Assembly (NCBI GenBank): GCA_016793325.1
Contig: JAEUKI010000087.1
Location: 219,910-283,909, forward strand
DNA length: 64,000 bases
Source: Myxococcales bacterium
Lineage (GTDB): Bacteria > Myxococcota_A > Polyangia > Polyangiales > Ga0077539
Direction of reading: 5' to 3'
The notes under the pieces were generated by a model. The model had not been told where the DNA came from and made no database searches. It saw only the letters and a list, made by a program, of their open reading frames with translations. The position numbers and the translations under genes were made by a program. Shown piece after piece: positions 1-7,813 of this stretch (the stretch's first letter is position 1; each line of letters starts with the position of its first letter).

Positions 1-1173
1 TGTTGCTTCGATGGTTCCCTCGCCGACATCGTCGAAGACCGCGACTTGCCCGCGCGAGAGCGTGACGCCGCCGGGGATGGCGGTGCCGCGCACGACAGTG
101 TTGTCGCGGCTCGCGATCACCCGCACCCTCGATCCGAGCGTCCCGCCGCGATCGCCGAAGCGCGCGATCACGGCCCTGCGTCCCCACGTATTTTCGCCGG
201 GAATTTGCTCTTCGATGTGATCGCACGCAGGCCGCGCGTCGTCCATGCCTCCCACGCGCGTACAGTCGACGCCGGAGAACACCGCAACCGGTCGATCCGA
301 GGTGATCTCGGTCCCAGAGATGTCTCTCGCGCGCTCGTCGAGGCGACCGACGAGCTCGACGACGTCCCCGCGGCCGAGCACGAACGAGCGCGTTTCGCCT
401 GGAGAAATCGGCTCGACGTCCGATCCGGGCTCGATCGCGATCGAGGCCTTCACCGTGACGGTCGTCGGCGCGTCCGACGTTCCGACGATCGCGACGAAGC
501 CGGGGGCGGTGCGAATCGCAGCGGGGTGCGAGAGCACGAGGTGCCGCGTCGAGAGCGCCCGCGTCGCGTACAAGAGCGAGGCGTCGTTCGTGTACGAGTG
601 TCGCTGGCAACCGGGCTCGTTCGTGCGAAATTCCAGCGGATTGAACTGGTACGCGACCACGGCGAGCTCGGACTCGATGCGGTACGCGCCGCTTCGAACG
701 ACGATCGACGTCGGCGCGACGCTCTCGGTCGAGAGTTGAATGCGATCGTCTCCCACGCCGAGACACAGGTTGTTCGCCGTTCGAGTCGGCCTGTACGAAT
801 GCTGCGAGAGCTCGCGCACCCACGGCAGCGCGCGGACCTCGCTCGAGCGTGGACCGACTGTGAAAACCAGCGGCGCGCGGAGCGTTCCCCCTGTCACGCG
901 AACGCGCGACGGCTGGTCGTTGGGGTTGCCGATCGCGATCGCGAAGTTGAACCGGTTCTGCCCGTCGAGCAGCGTGTTGACCAGCGAAACTGCGTAGAAC
1001 TCAGTCCCTGCGTTGGACACAGCCCGATCGCGCGGCGTGCCTTCGCGGGCCGAGAAGAACCCGCCGCGATCCGCGGACGGATCGAGCTCTGGCGACTCGA
1101 GGCCAGTCTTCGCGCCACACCCGAACAGCGGTGTGACGCAGCACAAGAGACGCAGGGTCCGCAGGGCTCGCAC
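1..1173 (-). CDS. IgGFc-binding-like secreted lipoprotein (3' end outside window)
   Basis: About 391 residues are visible and the gene runs off the left edge. Translation starts at a GTG 9 bases after AAGGA; no longer start looks better. The N-terminus is a short lipoprotein signal ending in a lipobox (LFGC, Cys near residue 19). The mature part carries the repeated beta-rich pattern typical of the IgGFc-binding N-terminal domain seen in myxobacterial surface proteins: 'GTEFYAVSLVN', 'FNFAIAIGNPN', then 'RSFVLGRGDVVEL' and 'DISGTEITSDRPVAVFSG'. In animals this domain is part of mucus Fc-binding protein; in bacteria it is thought to act on the cell surface in adhesion, but no ligand is known. 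The gene lies downstream of the FHA/sigma54 activator on the same strand, separated by a 233-base gap with a strong inverted repeat, so it is probably transcribed separately. Confidence 0.8.
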   Translation of the reverse strand, partial: MRALRTLRLLCCVTPLFGCGAKTGLESPELDPSADRGGFFSAREGTPRDRAVSNAGTEFYAVSLVNTLLDGQNRFNFAIAIGNPNDQPSRVRVTGGTLRAPLVFTVGPRSSEVRALPWVRELSQHSYRPTRTANNLCLGVGDDRIQLSTESVAPTSIVVRSGAYRIESELAVVAYQFNPLEFRTNEPGCQRHSYTNDASLLYATRALSTRHLVLSHPAAIRTAPGFVAIVGTSDAPTTVTVKASIAIEPGSDVEPISPGETRSFVLGRGDVVELVGRLDERARDISGTEITSDRPVAVFSGVDCTRVGGMDDARPACDHIEEQIPGENTWGRRAVIARFGDRGGTLGSRVRVIASRDNTVVRGTAIPGGVTLSRGQVAVFDDVGEGTIEAT

Positions 1174-1300
1174 GGGGCGCGATCCTTAGCAACCCGCAGG
1201 CCAGCTACGGCGTCGTCCGCCGCTCTGCGCACGGAAGCGATCGGCGTCGACGCGCAAGCCCGCGGTCGCGCGCACATCGATCCAAGACCTCTACGAGGAG

Positions 1301-1364
1301 AAATCCAGGATGAACGTGGTCGGCGCACGCGAGCACGGGCGGCGAGCGTGTTCATCCTGGATTT
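1301..1364. terminator. Perfect 15-bp inverted repeat between two co-directional genes
   Basis: The arms at 1301-1315 (AAATCCAGGATGAAC) and 1350-1364 (GTTCATCCTGGATTT) are perfectly complementary and separated by a GC-rich 34-base loop. The repeat sits 43 bases past the stop of the sigma54 activator gene (minus strand) and before the IgGFc-like gene. Each arm ends in an A/T run, so in either direction the stem is followed by three to four T. That fits a bidirectional terminator, but a protein-binding site cannot be excluded. Confidence 0.5.
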
Positions 1365-1406
1365 TCCGTGACGAGACTCGGGTGACGATGAGGTCCGCGT
1401 GGCTCG

Positions 1407-3128
1407 TCACTTCTTGATGCCGAGCGCCGTCATTTTGTGTGTGAGCGTGCGCACGGGGATCTTCAGCAGCGCCGCTGCAGCGGTTGTGTTTCCGCCGCAG
1501 TGGGCGAGGGCGTCGGAGATGAGCTTGTGCTCGTGGCGCTCGAGCGCTTTGCGGAGCCCTTCGCCGTCTGCGCTGACGGCCATTTCCTCTCCGCTCGTGT
1601 TCGGCCGCGCGCTGTCTGGCGCGCGACGCACGCGCTCGGTCAGGTCGTCTTCGACGATCGTCGGACCGTTGGCGACGAGCGCCGCGCGTTGGATGCAGTG
1701 GCGAAGCTCGCGGATATTTCCGGGCCACTCGTAGCGCCGCAGCGCTTCGAGCGCGCTCGCGCCGATGGCCCTCGGCCGCGAGGGGCTGTCCTCGCTGACC
1801 GCCGCGAGAAACTGGAGCGCGAGCGGCTCGACCTCGTCTCGACGCTCTCGCAGCGGAGGGATCTCCACCTCGAGCCCGTTGAGTCGATAGTAGAGATCCC
1901 AGCGAAACGCCCCCTCGTCGCAGCGTCGTTCGAGCGCGCGATGCGTCGCGCTCACCACGCGCACATCGACGATGATCTCGCGCTCTGCGCCGATGCGCGT
2001 GACGCGGCCCGTCTCGAGCACGCGCAACAGGGATGCTTGCGCGGCCAGCGAGAGCTCGCCGATCTCGTCGAGAAAGAGCGTTCCGCCGTGCGCTTGCTCG
2101 AAGAGCCCCTTCAGCACGCGATCCGCGCCGGTGAACGCGCCGCGCTCGGCGCCAAAGAGCGTGCTCTCGACGAGGTTCGCGGGGATCGCTCCGCAGTTCA
2201 CCGCGCGAAGCGGCTTGTCCCTCCGCGACGATCGATCGTGCAGCGCGCGCGCAACAACTTCTTTGCCAGTGCCGCTCTCGCCCGTGATCAACACCGGAAC
2301 GTTGCTCGGCGCCGCGCGATCGACGAGCGTCCACAATCGCTCGGTCGAGCGCCCGCGCACCACGCCGTCGGGCGCTCCGTTCGCGTGCACGCCCGATCGC
2401 GCGAGGGGCTCTCCGTCGTTCGCCGCGAGCGCGTGGTGAACGAGCGCGCTCACCGACCGCCCGTGCTCGGGGTACGTCGCCACGCCGACGCGCAGCCCGC
2501 CGTCTCCGTTGGCGATCGCGCTCGCGAGCGAACGAGCTTCGCTGCGGCGCTTTCCGACGAGCAGAACAACAATGGCGTCTTCCCGAAGGAGCGACGCGCG
2601 GTCCTTCGCGCCGATGCTCGCGAGCACGAGCGGCGCCCACTCGCTGAGCGGCGCGGTCGCGCGTCCCTCGACGACCAGGATCGAAAACGGCTGCGCGGTC
2701 TCGAGGTGCGCGCGCTCTTCTTCCGCCAGCCGCAGCGCAAACGCGTCGAACGCGAGCAAGCCCGGCGCCGGTCGCACGCTCGTCGTCGGCTGCCGCTGGA
2801 GCTGGACCGACCCGATGCGCAGCGCGTCGCCCACGGCGAACGTCCCGCTCGCGACCGCGAGCCCGTTGAGAAACGTCCCGTTCGTCGAGCCGAGGTCCGC
2901 GAAGCGAACGGTCTTGTCCTCCGCGAGCCACACGCGAAGGTGCTGCTTCGAGACGCTCGGGTCGTCGACGATCACGTCCGAGGGAAACGCGCGTCCGATC
3001 GTCGTTCCACCCACGACGACCACGAACTGTTTGGGACCTGTCGGACCGAGCACGATCACGCGCGCGGGCTCTTCGTGACCCGGCTCGATCGCCGTTCCGT
3101 GAACTCTCGCGGTGGTCTTGTCCTGCAC
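1407..3128 (-). CDS. FHA-domain sigma54-dependent transcriptional activator
   Basis: A 573-residue bacterial enhancer-binding protein. An N-terminal FHA domain (about residues 20-105, with 'IGR', 'SVSKQHL' and 'STNGTFLNG') should read phosphothreonine. Next comes a segment that looks like a degenerate GGDEF fold (ending 'LRVGVATYPEHG'). The sigma54-interacting AAA+ domain follows, with Walker A 'GESGTGKE', the loop 'GAFTGA' and Walker B-like 'GGTLFLDEIGEL'. The C-terminus is a Fis-type helix-turn-helix ('GGNTTAAAALLKIPVRTLTHK'). I chose the GTG at 3128. An in-frame TTG at 3179 would extend it by 17 residues, but that extension would overlap the palindromes upstream. The next gene (divergent) has a -24/-12 promoter and a Ser/Thr kinase lies beyond it, so kinase-controlled activation is likely, though inferred. 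Confidence 0.93.
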   Translation of the reverse strand: MQDKTTARVHGTAIEPGHEEPARVIVLGPTGPKQFVVVVGGTTIGRAFPSDVIVDDPSVSKQHLRVWLAEDKTVRFADLGSTNGTFLNGLAVASGTFAVGDALRIGSVQLQRQPTTSVRPAPGLLAFDAFALRLAEEERAHLETAQPFSILVVEGRATAPLSEWAPLVLASIGAKDRASLLREDAIVVLLVGKRRSEARSLASAIANGDGGLRVGVATYPEHGRSVSALVHHALAANDGEPLARSGVHANGAPDGVVRGRSTERLWTLVDRAAPSNVPVLITGESGTGKEVVARALHDRSSRRDKPLRAVNCGAIPANLVESTLFGAERGAFTGADRVLKGLFEQAHGGTLFLDEIGELSLAAQASLLRVLETGRVTRIGAEREIIVDVRVVSATHRALERRCDEGAFRWDLYYRLNGLEVEIPPLRERRDEVEPLALQFLAAVSEDSPSRPRAIGASALEALRRYEWPGNIRELRHCIQRAALVANGPTIVEDDLTERVRRAPDSARPNTSGEEMAVSADGEGLRKALERHEHKLISDALAHCGGNTTAAAALLKIPVRTLTHKMTALGIKK

Positions 3129-3151
3129 GACGGCGGCGACTCTACCGCGGT

Positions 3152-3171
3152 CTCGGCAACTCGTTGCCGAG
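3152..3171. promoter_or_regulatory. Palindrome, candidate activator site 1
   Basis: A perfect 9-bp inverted repeat with a 2-base spacer (CTCGGCAAC TC GTTGCCGAG). It lies between the activator gene and the divergent sigma54-type promoter, centred about 118 bases upstream of the predicted start of transcription. That is a typical place for an upstream activating sequence. Binding by the neighbouring activator is an inference. Confidence 0.6.
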
Positions 3172-3172
3172 C

Positions 3173-3190
3173 GCGGCAAACCGTTGCCGC
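3173..3190. promoter_or_regulatory. Palindrome, candidate activator site 2
   Basis: A 7-bp inverted repeat with a 4-base spacer (GCGGCAA ACCG TTGCCGC). It shares the core CGGCAA...TTGCCG with the palindrome at 3152-3171, and their centres are 20 bp apart, about two helical turns. Two phased copies of one core make a chance hairpin unlikely and suggest cooperative binding of two activator dimers. Confidence 0.6.
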
Positions 3191-3253
3191 AAGCGGCTGC
3201 CGACAGCGAGCTTCACCCAGCAATTTCAGGGCATTTCCGCGACACCCACACCC

Positions 3254-3269
3254 TGGCACATCGGTTGCG
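3254..3269 (+). promoter_or_regulatory. Sigma54 (-24/-12) promoter
   Basis: TGGCAC ATCGG TTGCG matches the -24/-12 consensus TGGCAC-N5-TTGC, with GG and GC exactly 10 bases apart. Transcription should start near 3280, giving a 55-base leader before the ATG at 3335. The gene for a sigma54 activator is divergent and adjacent, and two related palindromes sit about 65-100 bases upstream. Confidence 0.75.
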
Positions 3270-3334
3270 ATTGCCTCCGTCGCGGCGCCATCGAGCGCAC
3301 GAAACAGACTCTCACACCACATCGGAGCAAACAC

Positions 3335-3739
3335 ATGATCGGCGGAATCATCACCATCCTCGGCGGCCTCCTCGCAGCCTCGGGCTTCATCATCAAGCGT
3401 CGCCCCGACGCCAAGCAGATGCTCGACAAGATCGCGCCCTACCAGGGCTGGATCGGCGTCACGATGTTCATCTGGGGCATCCGCGAGATCTTCATGGTCC
3501 TGCGCAGCCTCTCGATGCTCTCGGTCGCGCCTCTGCGTTGGATCTTCTGGACCGCGTCGGGCGTCTCCGACCTGCTCGTGGGCTTCTTGCTCGGCTTCGG
3601 TCTGATCACGCACTACGCGCTCTCGAAGAACGAGCAGGCCAAGCAAAAGGGCGCCGAAATCAAAGAGAAGCTCGTCAACATCCAAGCCCCGCTCGGCCTC
3701 GTCTCGATCGTCCTCGGAATCCTCTACATCATCATGTGA
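3335..3739 (+). CDS. Small four-helix membrane protein, likely sigma54-controlled
   Basis: 134 residues starting at an ATG preceded by GGAG. Four hydrophobic segments are clear (about residues 2-20, 37-57, 66-97 and 118-134), with a charged Lys/Glu-rich cytoplasmic-type loop at about 98-112 ('KNEQAKQKGAEIKEK'). I recognise no family, and there are no obvious catalytic residues. Its importance comes from position: it is the only gene between a -24/-12 promoter and the kinase gene, and it is divergent from an FHA/sigma54 activator. It is therefore the likely regulated target of that switch. A stress or envelope role is possible but not shown by sequence. Confidence 0.85.
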   Translation: MIGGIITILGGLLAASGFIIKRRPDAKQMLDKIAPYQGWIGVTMFIWGIREIFMVLRSLSMLSVAPLRWIFWTASGVSDLLVGFLLGFGLITHYALSKNEQAKQKGAEIKEKLVNIQAPLGLVSIVLGILYIIM

Positions 3740-3846
3740 GCTCGTCCCGGCCGGAGGGGGAGCGCGCGGGGGGACATTGCCTGTCACGGTGCGAAAAACG
3801 CCCCGCTTGCGCCTCGCGTCGCGCATCGTGATAGTGCGCGCTCGCC

Positions 3847-5487
3847 GTGAGCCACGAGCCCACCGAGGTCGATCGCTACGAGATCCTCGCGCCCATCGGT
3901 CGCGGCGGCTTCGGCGCGGTCTACCTCGCGCGCCACAAGCTCACAGGACGCGAGGTCGCGCTCAAGCTCAGCGACCCCAAGAGCGACCCCGAGCTCGTCG
4001 CGCGCGCGCTCAACGAAGCGCGCATCGCGGCGAGCATGCAGCACCCGTCGCTCGTCCCGGTGTTCGACTGCGGAGCGCTCGCCGACGGTCGCATCTTCGT
4101 CGTGATGGAGCGCATCGACGGCCGCTCGCTCGAGTCCATCGCCGCGCTCGAAGGCGGTCGACTCGAGCTTGCGCGCGCGGTCGCCCTCGTCGATCAAGTG
4201 CTCTCGGCGCTCGAGCTCGTTCACGCGCGGGGCATCGTTCATCGCGACATCAAGCCGTCCAACGTGCTCGTGCGACGCGAAGCCGACGGTCGCGAGCGCG
4301 CGTTTCTCATCGACTTCGGGATCTCGAAGATCGACGAACGCGCGCCCGGCGCAGAGCCCGCGTTAACGATGGTGGGCTCGATCCTCGGGACGCCTGGGTA
4401 CATGCCGCCCGAGCAGTTCGACGCTCGCTCGGTCGACGCGCGCGCGGACCTGTTCTCCGTCGGCGCGCTGCTGTTTCGACTCGTCGCGGGGCGCCCCGTC
4501 GTCGAGTGCGCGACGGTCACCGAGTGGCTCGTGGCTGTGACGCAGCGACCGCTTCCCTCGCTGTCGACCGCCGCTCCGTGGGCTCCGCCGGACCTCTGCG
4601 CCGTGGTCGATCGCGCGCTCGCGCGAGACCGCGACGCGCGTCCCACAGACGCGTCCACCATGCGCGCGTGGCTGCACAGCGCCCTTCGCGGCGAGGGACC
4701 GGGGTCGCTCGCGCCCATGACCGCGCGCGTCGAGGCGCCCACGACCCCCACCACGAGCGCGCCTCCCGCGCTCGCCGCGCCGTCGATCGCGAGCCACTCG
4801 GCCAACGCAGCGAGCATCGCACCGACGGTCGCTGCACGCGCAGGCATGCCTCGCGGTCGAACGCTCGGCGTCGCCGCGGCGATGGCGCTCACCACGATCG
4901 GCGCGATCGCAGTGCTCAGCAGCGCATCGGGGCCCGAGGTCGAAGACGACACGAGCACCGTCACGACGCTCGACCCCGCGCACCGCGCAGCGCTCTCTGC
5001 CGCCGCGCAACCGCGAAACGTTCCGCAGTCGATCGCGCCCTCCTTCGTCGCGCCGACCGCCGCGCCGCCGGTCGCTCAGGCCGCGGCGGCCGACGCAGGG
5101 ACGAGCGAGGACGATACGCCCACACAATCAAGCGCGCCCGAGGCGCCCACGGGCGCGAGCGACGCGGCGCTGCTTCGGTCGGAGTCGGGGCGGCTGCGCT
5201 TCGTTGGCGCGCGTCAGGTCGGTGATGTCGAGATGGACGAGGTGGTCGCGGCGGTGCGTCGCGCGCTCACGGCCATCGAGTCTTGCCATCGAGGCGCAGG
5301 CGCGGCACGAGCGTCGATCACGATCATGTTTCGCGGCTCGATTCGCCCGGTGTTCTCCGAGCCCGCGAGCGAAGGCGGTGCGCTCGCTCGCTGCGTCGAA
5401 GGCGCGCTCAGCGCGAACAACCCGGCGTGGCGCTCGGGCACGCGCTCGGACGGGATCCTCGCGGACGCCGAGTTCATCTGGCGCTGA
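3847..5487 (+). CDS. Membrane-anchored Ser/Thr protein kinase
   Basis: 546 residues from a GTG start. The Hanks-type kinase domain is complete: glycine loop 'GRGGFG' (18-23), Lys40 in 'VALK', catalytic 'HRDIKPSN' (132-139), 'DFG' (156-158) and 'GTPGYMPPEQF'. A Thr/Pro/Ala-rich linker leads to one membrane helix (about 338-359), then another low-complexity stretch and a C-terminal extracytoplasmic domain (about 455-546). That last domain resembles the C-terminal module of myxobacterial TonB/AgmX-like proteins (paired Cys in 'IESCHRG' and 'LARCVEG'). The layout suggests a receptor kinase: outer sensor, inner kinase. A phosphothreonine-reading FHA activator is encoded two genes upstream on the other strand, making it a candidate partner. 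Confidence 0.93.
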   Translation: MSHEPTEVDRYEILAPIGRGGFGAVYLARHKLTGREVALKLSDPKSDPELVARALNEARIAASMQHPSLVPVFDCGALADGRIFVVMERIDGRSLESIAALEGGRLELARAVALVDQVLSALELVHARGIVHRDIKPSNVLVRREADGRERAFLIDFGISKIDERAPGAEPALTMVGSILGTPGYMPPEQFDARSVDARADLFSVGALLFRLVAGRPVVECATVTEWLVAVTQRPLPSLSTAAPWAPPDLCAVVDRALARDRDARPTDASTMRAWLHSALRGEGPGSLAPMTARVEAPTTPTTSAPPALAAPSIASHSANAASIAPTVAARAGMPRGRTLGVAAAMALTTIGAIAVLSSASGPEVEDDTSTVTTLDPAHRAALSAAAQPRNVPQSIAPSFVAPTAAPPVAQAAAADAGTSEDDTPTQSSAPEAPTGASDAALLRSESGRLRFVGARQVGDVEMDEVVAAVRRALTAIESCHRGAGAARASITIMFRGSIRPVFSEPASEGGALARCVEGALSANNPAWRSGTRSDGILADAEFIWR

Positions 5488-5497
5488 GCCCGAGCGT

Positions 5498-6286
5498 TTA
5501 CGACGTCGATGGCTCGCGCGACGGAACGCGCTCGGCGGACGCACGACGAAGACGCGCGACGCGCTCGAGGTCCTCGGTCCAATCGCCCTGGAGCGCTTCG
5601 GGCAGCAGCGCCGCCAGCGCGAGGCCGAGCTGCGCGTCGCGCGCGCGGGCGTTCTTGGTCCAGGCGACGGGGCGCCCGATGCGAACGTTCCATCGGCCGT
5701 CGTCGAACCAGACCGCGCACGGAACGGTCTTCACCCCCAGCGACGCGAGCCACTGTCCGACGCCCGGTCGCATCGCTCCGAGCGAGACGCGCGCGATGCC
5801 CTCGGGATACACGACGCTCACGCGCTCGAGCGCCAAGCGACGCCACGCTCGAAGCGCGCCGAGGTCCGCGCGCGAGCCCTCCATGGACAGCACGACGAGG
5901 TGCTCGCGCCAGCGGCGACGGATCCAGCCCGCCACGTGTCGCCCGAATTGTCTGACCATTCGGCGAAAGGTTGATTGTATGGGCCGGTCGCGCCTGCCTG
6001 CCACGAGCAGCACTCGGTCGATGGCCGACGGATCGACGCTGGCCACGGCGTCGAGCGCCGCGAGCACGACGGCGCCCGAGGCCCCGTCGCTGAAGTGATT
6101 GAGCGCGAGGACGTACGCTTCGCGGATCGGGACGTTCTCCGCGCCGAGCACGGATGGCGGTCCTTCGCGTGACAGCCACGACCACACGCGCCGCGCGGAC
6201 GGGGCGACCGCCGTCGCGAGCACGAATCGCGCGAGATCCAGCGCGAAACGCCACCACGCAGGGCGATAGCCTCTCGGCGCGATCAC
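5498..6286 (-). CDS. PlsC-like acyltransferase family protein
   Basis: 262 residues. The start is a GTG whose last bases form the TGA stop of the preceding gene (GTGA), so the two are translationally coupled. The order of motifs is that of the 1-acylglycerol-phosphate acyltransferase superfamily: an N-terminal hydrophobic helix (15-29), 'ALNHFSDGAS' (61-70) as the His motif, a basic central region, and 'VYPEGIAR' (159-166) as the FPEG-type substrate motif. The His motif is unusual: an acidic residue follows at HX2D instead of HX4D. It probably transfers fatty acyl groups to a lipid or small acceptor at the inner membrane; the substrate is unknown. Confidence 0.75.
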   Translation of the reverse strand: MIAPRGYRPAWWRFALDLARFVLATAVAPSARRVWSWLSREGPPSVLGAENVPIREAYVLALNHFSDGASGAVVLAALDAVASVDPSAIDRVLLVAGRRDRPIQSTFRRMVRQFGRHVAGWIRRRWREHLVVLSMEGSRADLGALRAWRRLALERVSVVYPEGIARVSLGAMRPGVGQWLASLGVKTVPCAVWFDDGRWNVRIGRPVAWTKNARARDAQLGLALAALLPEALQGDWTEDLERVARLRRASAERVPSREPSTS

Positions 6287-6555
6287 CGCGGCGCGACCTC
6301 GTCGAGCTCCTCGTCCGTGAGACCCTGGGTGTGCGCCCCTTGATGCCCCGCGCGCTGCTTGCGTCGTCGGTCCGAGCACGAAGAGTCTTCGCTCGACGAC
6401 TCGCAGCTGCTCACGTCCGAAAGACCGTTGGAGCTCGCGTCGCTGCTCGCCTGAAAGACCGTCTCGCTGCTCGATTCGCCAGCGCTTTCACTCGAGCCTT
6501 CACACGAGGACTCGCAGCTACAACCGCACAAATCGTCGATCGCGAAGAACTTCAT
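6283..6555 (-). CDS. Small Ser/Cys/Glu-rich protein, coupled to acyltransferase
   Basis: 90 residues from an ATG with a good AGAGAGG ribosome-binding site 8 bases upstream. The first 10 residues (MKFFAIDDLC) are ordinary. They are followed by about 45 residues made almost only of Ser, Cys, Glu, Asp and Ala, with Cys in a CGCSCESSC cluster. Next is a basic patch (DRRRKQR), and the C-terminus is 'LTDEELDEVAPR'. I recognise no family. The C-terminal motif resembles the end of Nif11/nitrile-hydratase-type peptide leaders (LxDEELxxVAGG), but here it is terminal and lacks GG. Its stop overlaps the acyltransferase start by four bases. It could be a metal-binding protein, a modified peptide precursor or a low-complexity surface peptide; none is shown. 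Confidence 0.6.
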   Translation of the reverse strand: MKFFAIDDLCGCSCESSCEGSSESAGESSSETVFQASSDASSNGLSDVSSCESSSEDSSCSDRRRKQRAGHQGAHTQGLTDEELDEVAPR

Positions 6556-6723
6556 CGAGCGCCCTCTCTCTCTGCACGCCTCACGTCGAACCGCCGCGAA
6601 CGACGCCGGGGTTGGTCGCGACGCCGCGTATCGTGGAACAAGAGCGGGCCCAGCGCCACCAGCCTGACAGGCCCCGAGAATCTGTCGTCGAGTCGCGTCG
6701 GGCGCTGCGATATCCTCCGTCGA

Positions 6724-7797
6724 ATGAGCAATCGATACGCAGCTTCTCTCGCCACGGTCGCGCTCCTCGGGGCGCTCGGCGCGTGCGCAACGATGCCCGC
6801 ACCCGCCGACAGCGGGCAGGACAGCGGCCGCGGACCCGACAGCGCCGCGCCGAGCGACGGCGAGACGGGCGTCGTCGACAGCGCGATCGGGAGCGATTCC
6901 GAGCCGATCGACGCGCAATCGATGGACGCCTCGGCGGACGACGTCACCGTCGACGACGTGACCAACGACAGCGGCAGCGCCGACAGCGGGATCGACGCGC
7001 GCTCGGACAGCGGCGTGGATGCGCGCAGCGACTCGGGCGTGGATGCGCGTTCGGATTCAGGCGTCGATGCACGCGCGGATTCGGGCGTCGATGCAGGGCC
7101 ATTTCGCAGCTCGACGCGCCACACGGCGCGCATGTTGGGCTATCGCTCGGCGCCAAACGGCTTCTACGAGTATCTCCCGCCCAACTACGACGGAACCACG
7201 CCCACGCCGCTGCTCGTGTTCTGGCACGGCGTCGGTGAGAACGGCAACGGGACGAGCGAGCTCTCGCGCGTGCTCGCCAACGGCCCGCCGCGATTGATCA
7301 ACCGCGATCAGTGGCCAGCGACGCGGCCCTTCATCGTGTTGTCCGCGCAGCACGCGGGCGGCGGTTGCCCGACGTCGAGCGAGATCCGCGCGTTCATCGC
7401 GTGGGCGCTCGCGAACTATCGCGTGGACACAGCGCGCGTCTACCTGAGCGGCCTGTCGTGCGGCGCGATCGGAAGCTGGAACTACCTCGGCGAGCACCTC
7501 GACTCGCAGGTCGTCGCTGCCGTGCTCGTCGCGGGCGACGGTCGCTCGGCGTGGTCGCGCCAGATGTGCATGCTCGGCCGCCTCGCGATCTGGGGCTTTC
7601 ATGGCGACGCCGACGGAACGGTCGCGCCCGACGGAACGCGCGTCACGATGAACAACCTCATCGCGTGCCCGAGCCCTCCGCGCCGCGACGCGCGGCTCAC
7701 GATGTATCCCGGCGTCGGCCACGACTCGTGGTCGCGCACGTACGACCTCAGCGCCGGTCACGACATCTACGCGTGGCTGCTCATGCAACGACGCTGA
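6724..7797 (+). CDS. Secreted alpha/beta-hydrolase lipoprotein (esterase/depolymerase-like)
   Basis: 357 residues. The signal peptide ends in the lipobox LGAC (Cys 20 or 21), followed by a long Asp/Ser/Gly tether with four tandem copies of 'SDSGVDAR'-type octapeptides. The catalytic domain resembles polyhydroxybutyrate-depolymerase/feruloyl-esterase type hydrolases: 'PTPLLVFWHGVGENG' as oxyanion region, nucleophile elbow 'GLSCG', and a late His in 'GVGHDSW'. The likely role is hydrolysis of an ester polymer or glycan ester at the outer surface. The gene stands alone and is divergent from the small Ser/Cys-rich gene. Confidence 0.85.
   Translation: MSNRYAASLATVALLGALGACATMPAPADSGQDSGRGPDSAAPSDGETGVVDSAIGSDSEPIDAQSMDASADDVTVDDVTNDSGSADSGIDARSDSGVDARSDSGVDARSDSGVDARADSGVDAGPFRSSTRHTARMLGYRSAPNGFYEYLPPNYDGTTPTPLLVFWHGVGENGNGTSELSRVLANGPPRLINRDQWPATRPFIVLSAQHAGGGCPTSSEIRAFIAWALANYRVDTARVYLSGLSCGAIGSWNYLGEHLDSQVVAAVLVAGDGRSAWSRQMCMLGRLAIWGFHGDADGTVAPDGTRVTMNNLIACPSPPRRDARLTMYPGVGHDSWSRTYDLSAGHDIYAWLLMQRR
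7000..7095 (+). repeat. Four tandem 24-bp repeats in coding sequence
   Basis: Four adjacent 24-base units (7000-7023, 7024-7047, 7048-7071, 7072-7095) encode R-(S/A)-D-S-G-V-D-A in the surface tether of the hydrolase lipoprotein. The units differ mostly at synonymous positions. In-frame repeats of this kind can expand or contract by slippage and change tether length. Confidence 0.8.
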
Positions 7798-7813
7798 GCG
7801 CTCTTCGCGTGGC

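Noticed and set aside
46..1371. Long open frame on the plus strand at the left edge
   Set aside because: Arg/Asp-rich shadow of the IgGFc-like gene on the other strand; no ribosome-binding site or domain, while the minus frame has signal peptide and family motifs.
6283..6318. Nif11/nitrile-hydratase-leader peptide call for the Ser/Cys-rich gene
   Set aside because: The DEELxxVA motif is at the C-terminus without GG or core peptide, and no modifying or exporting genes are adjacent.
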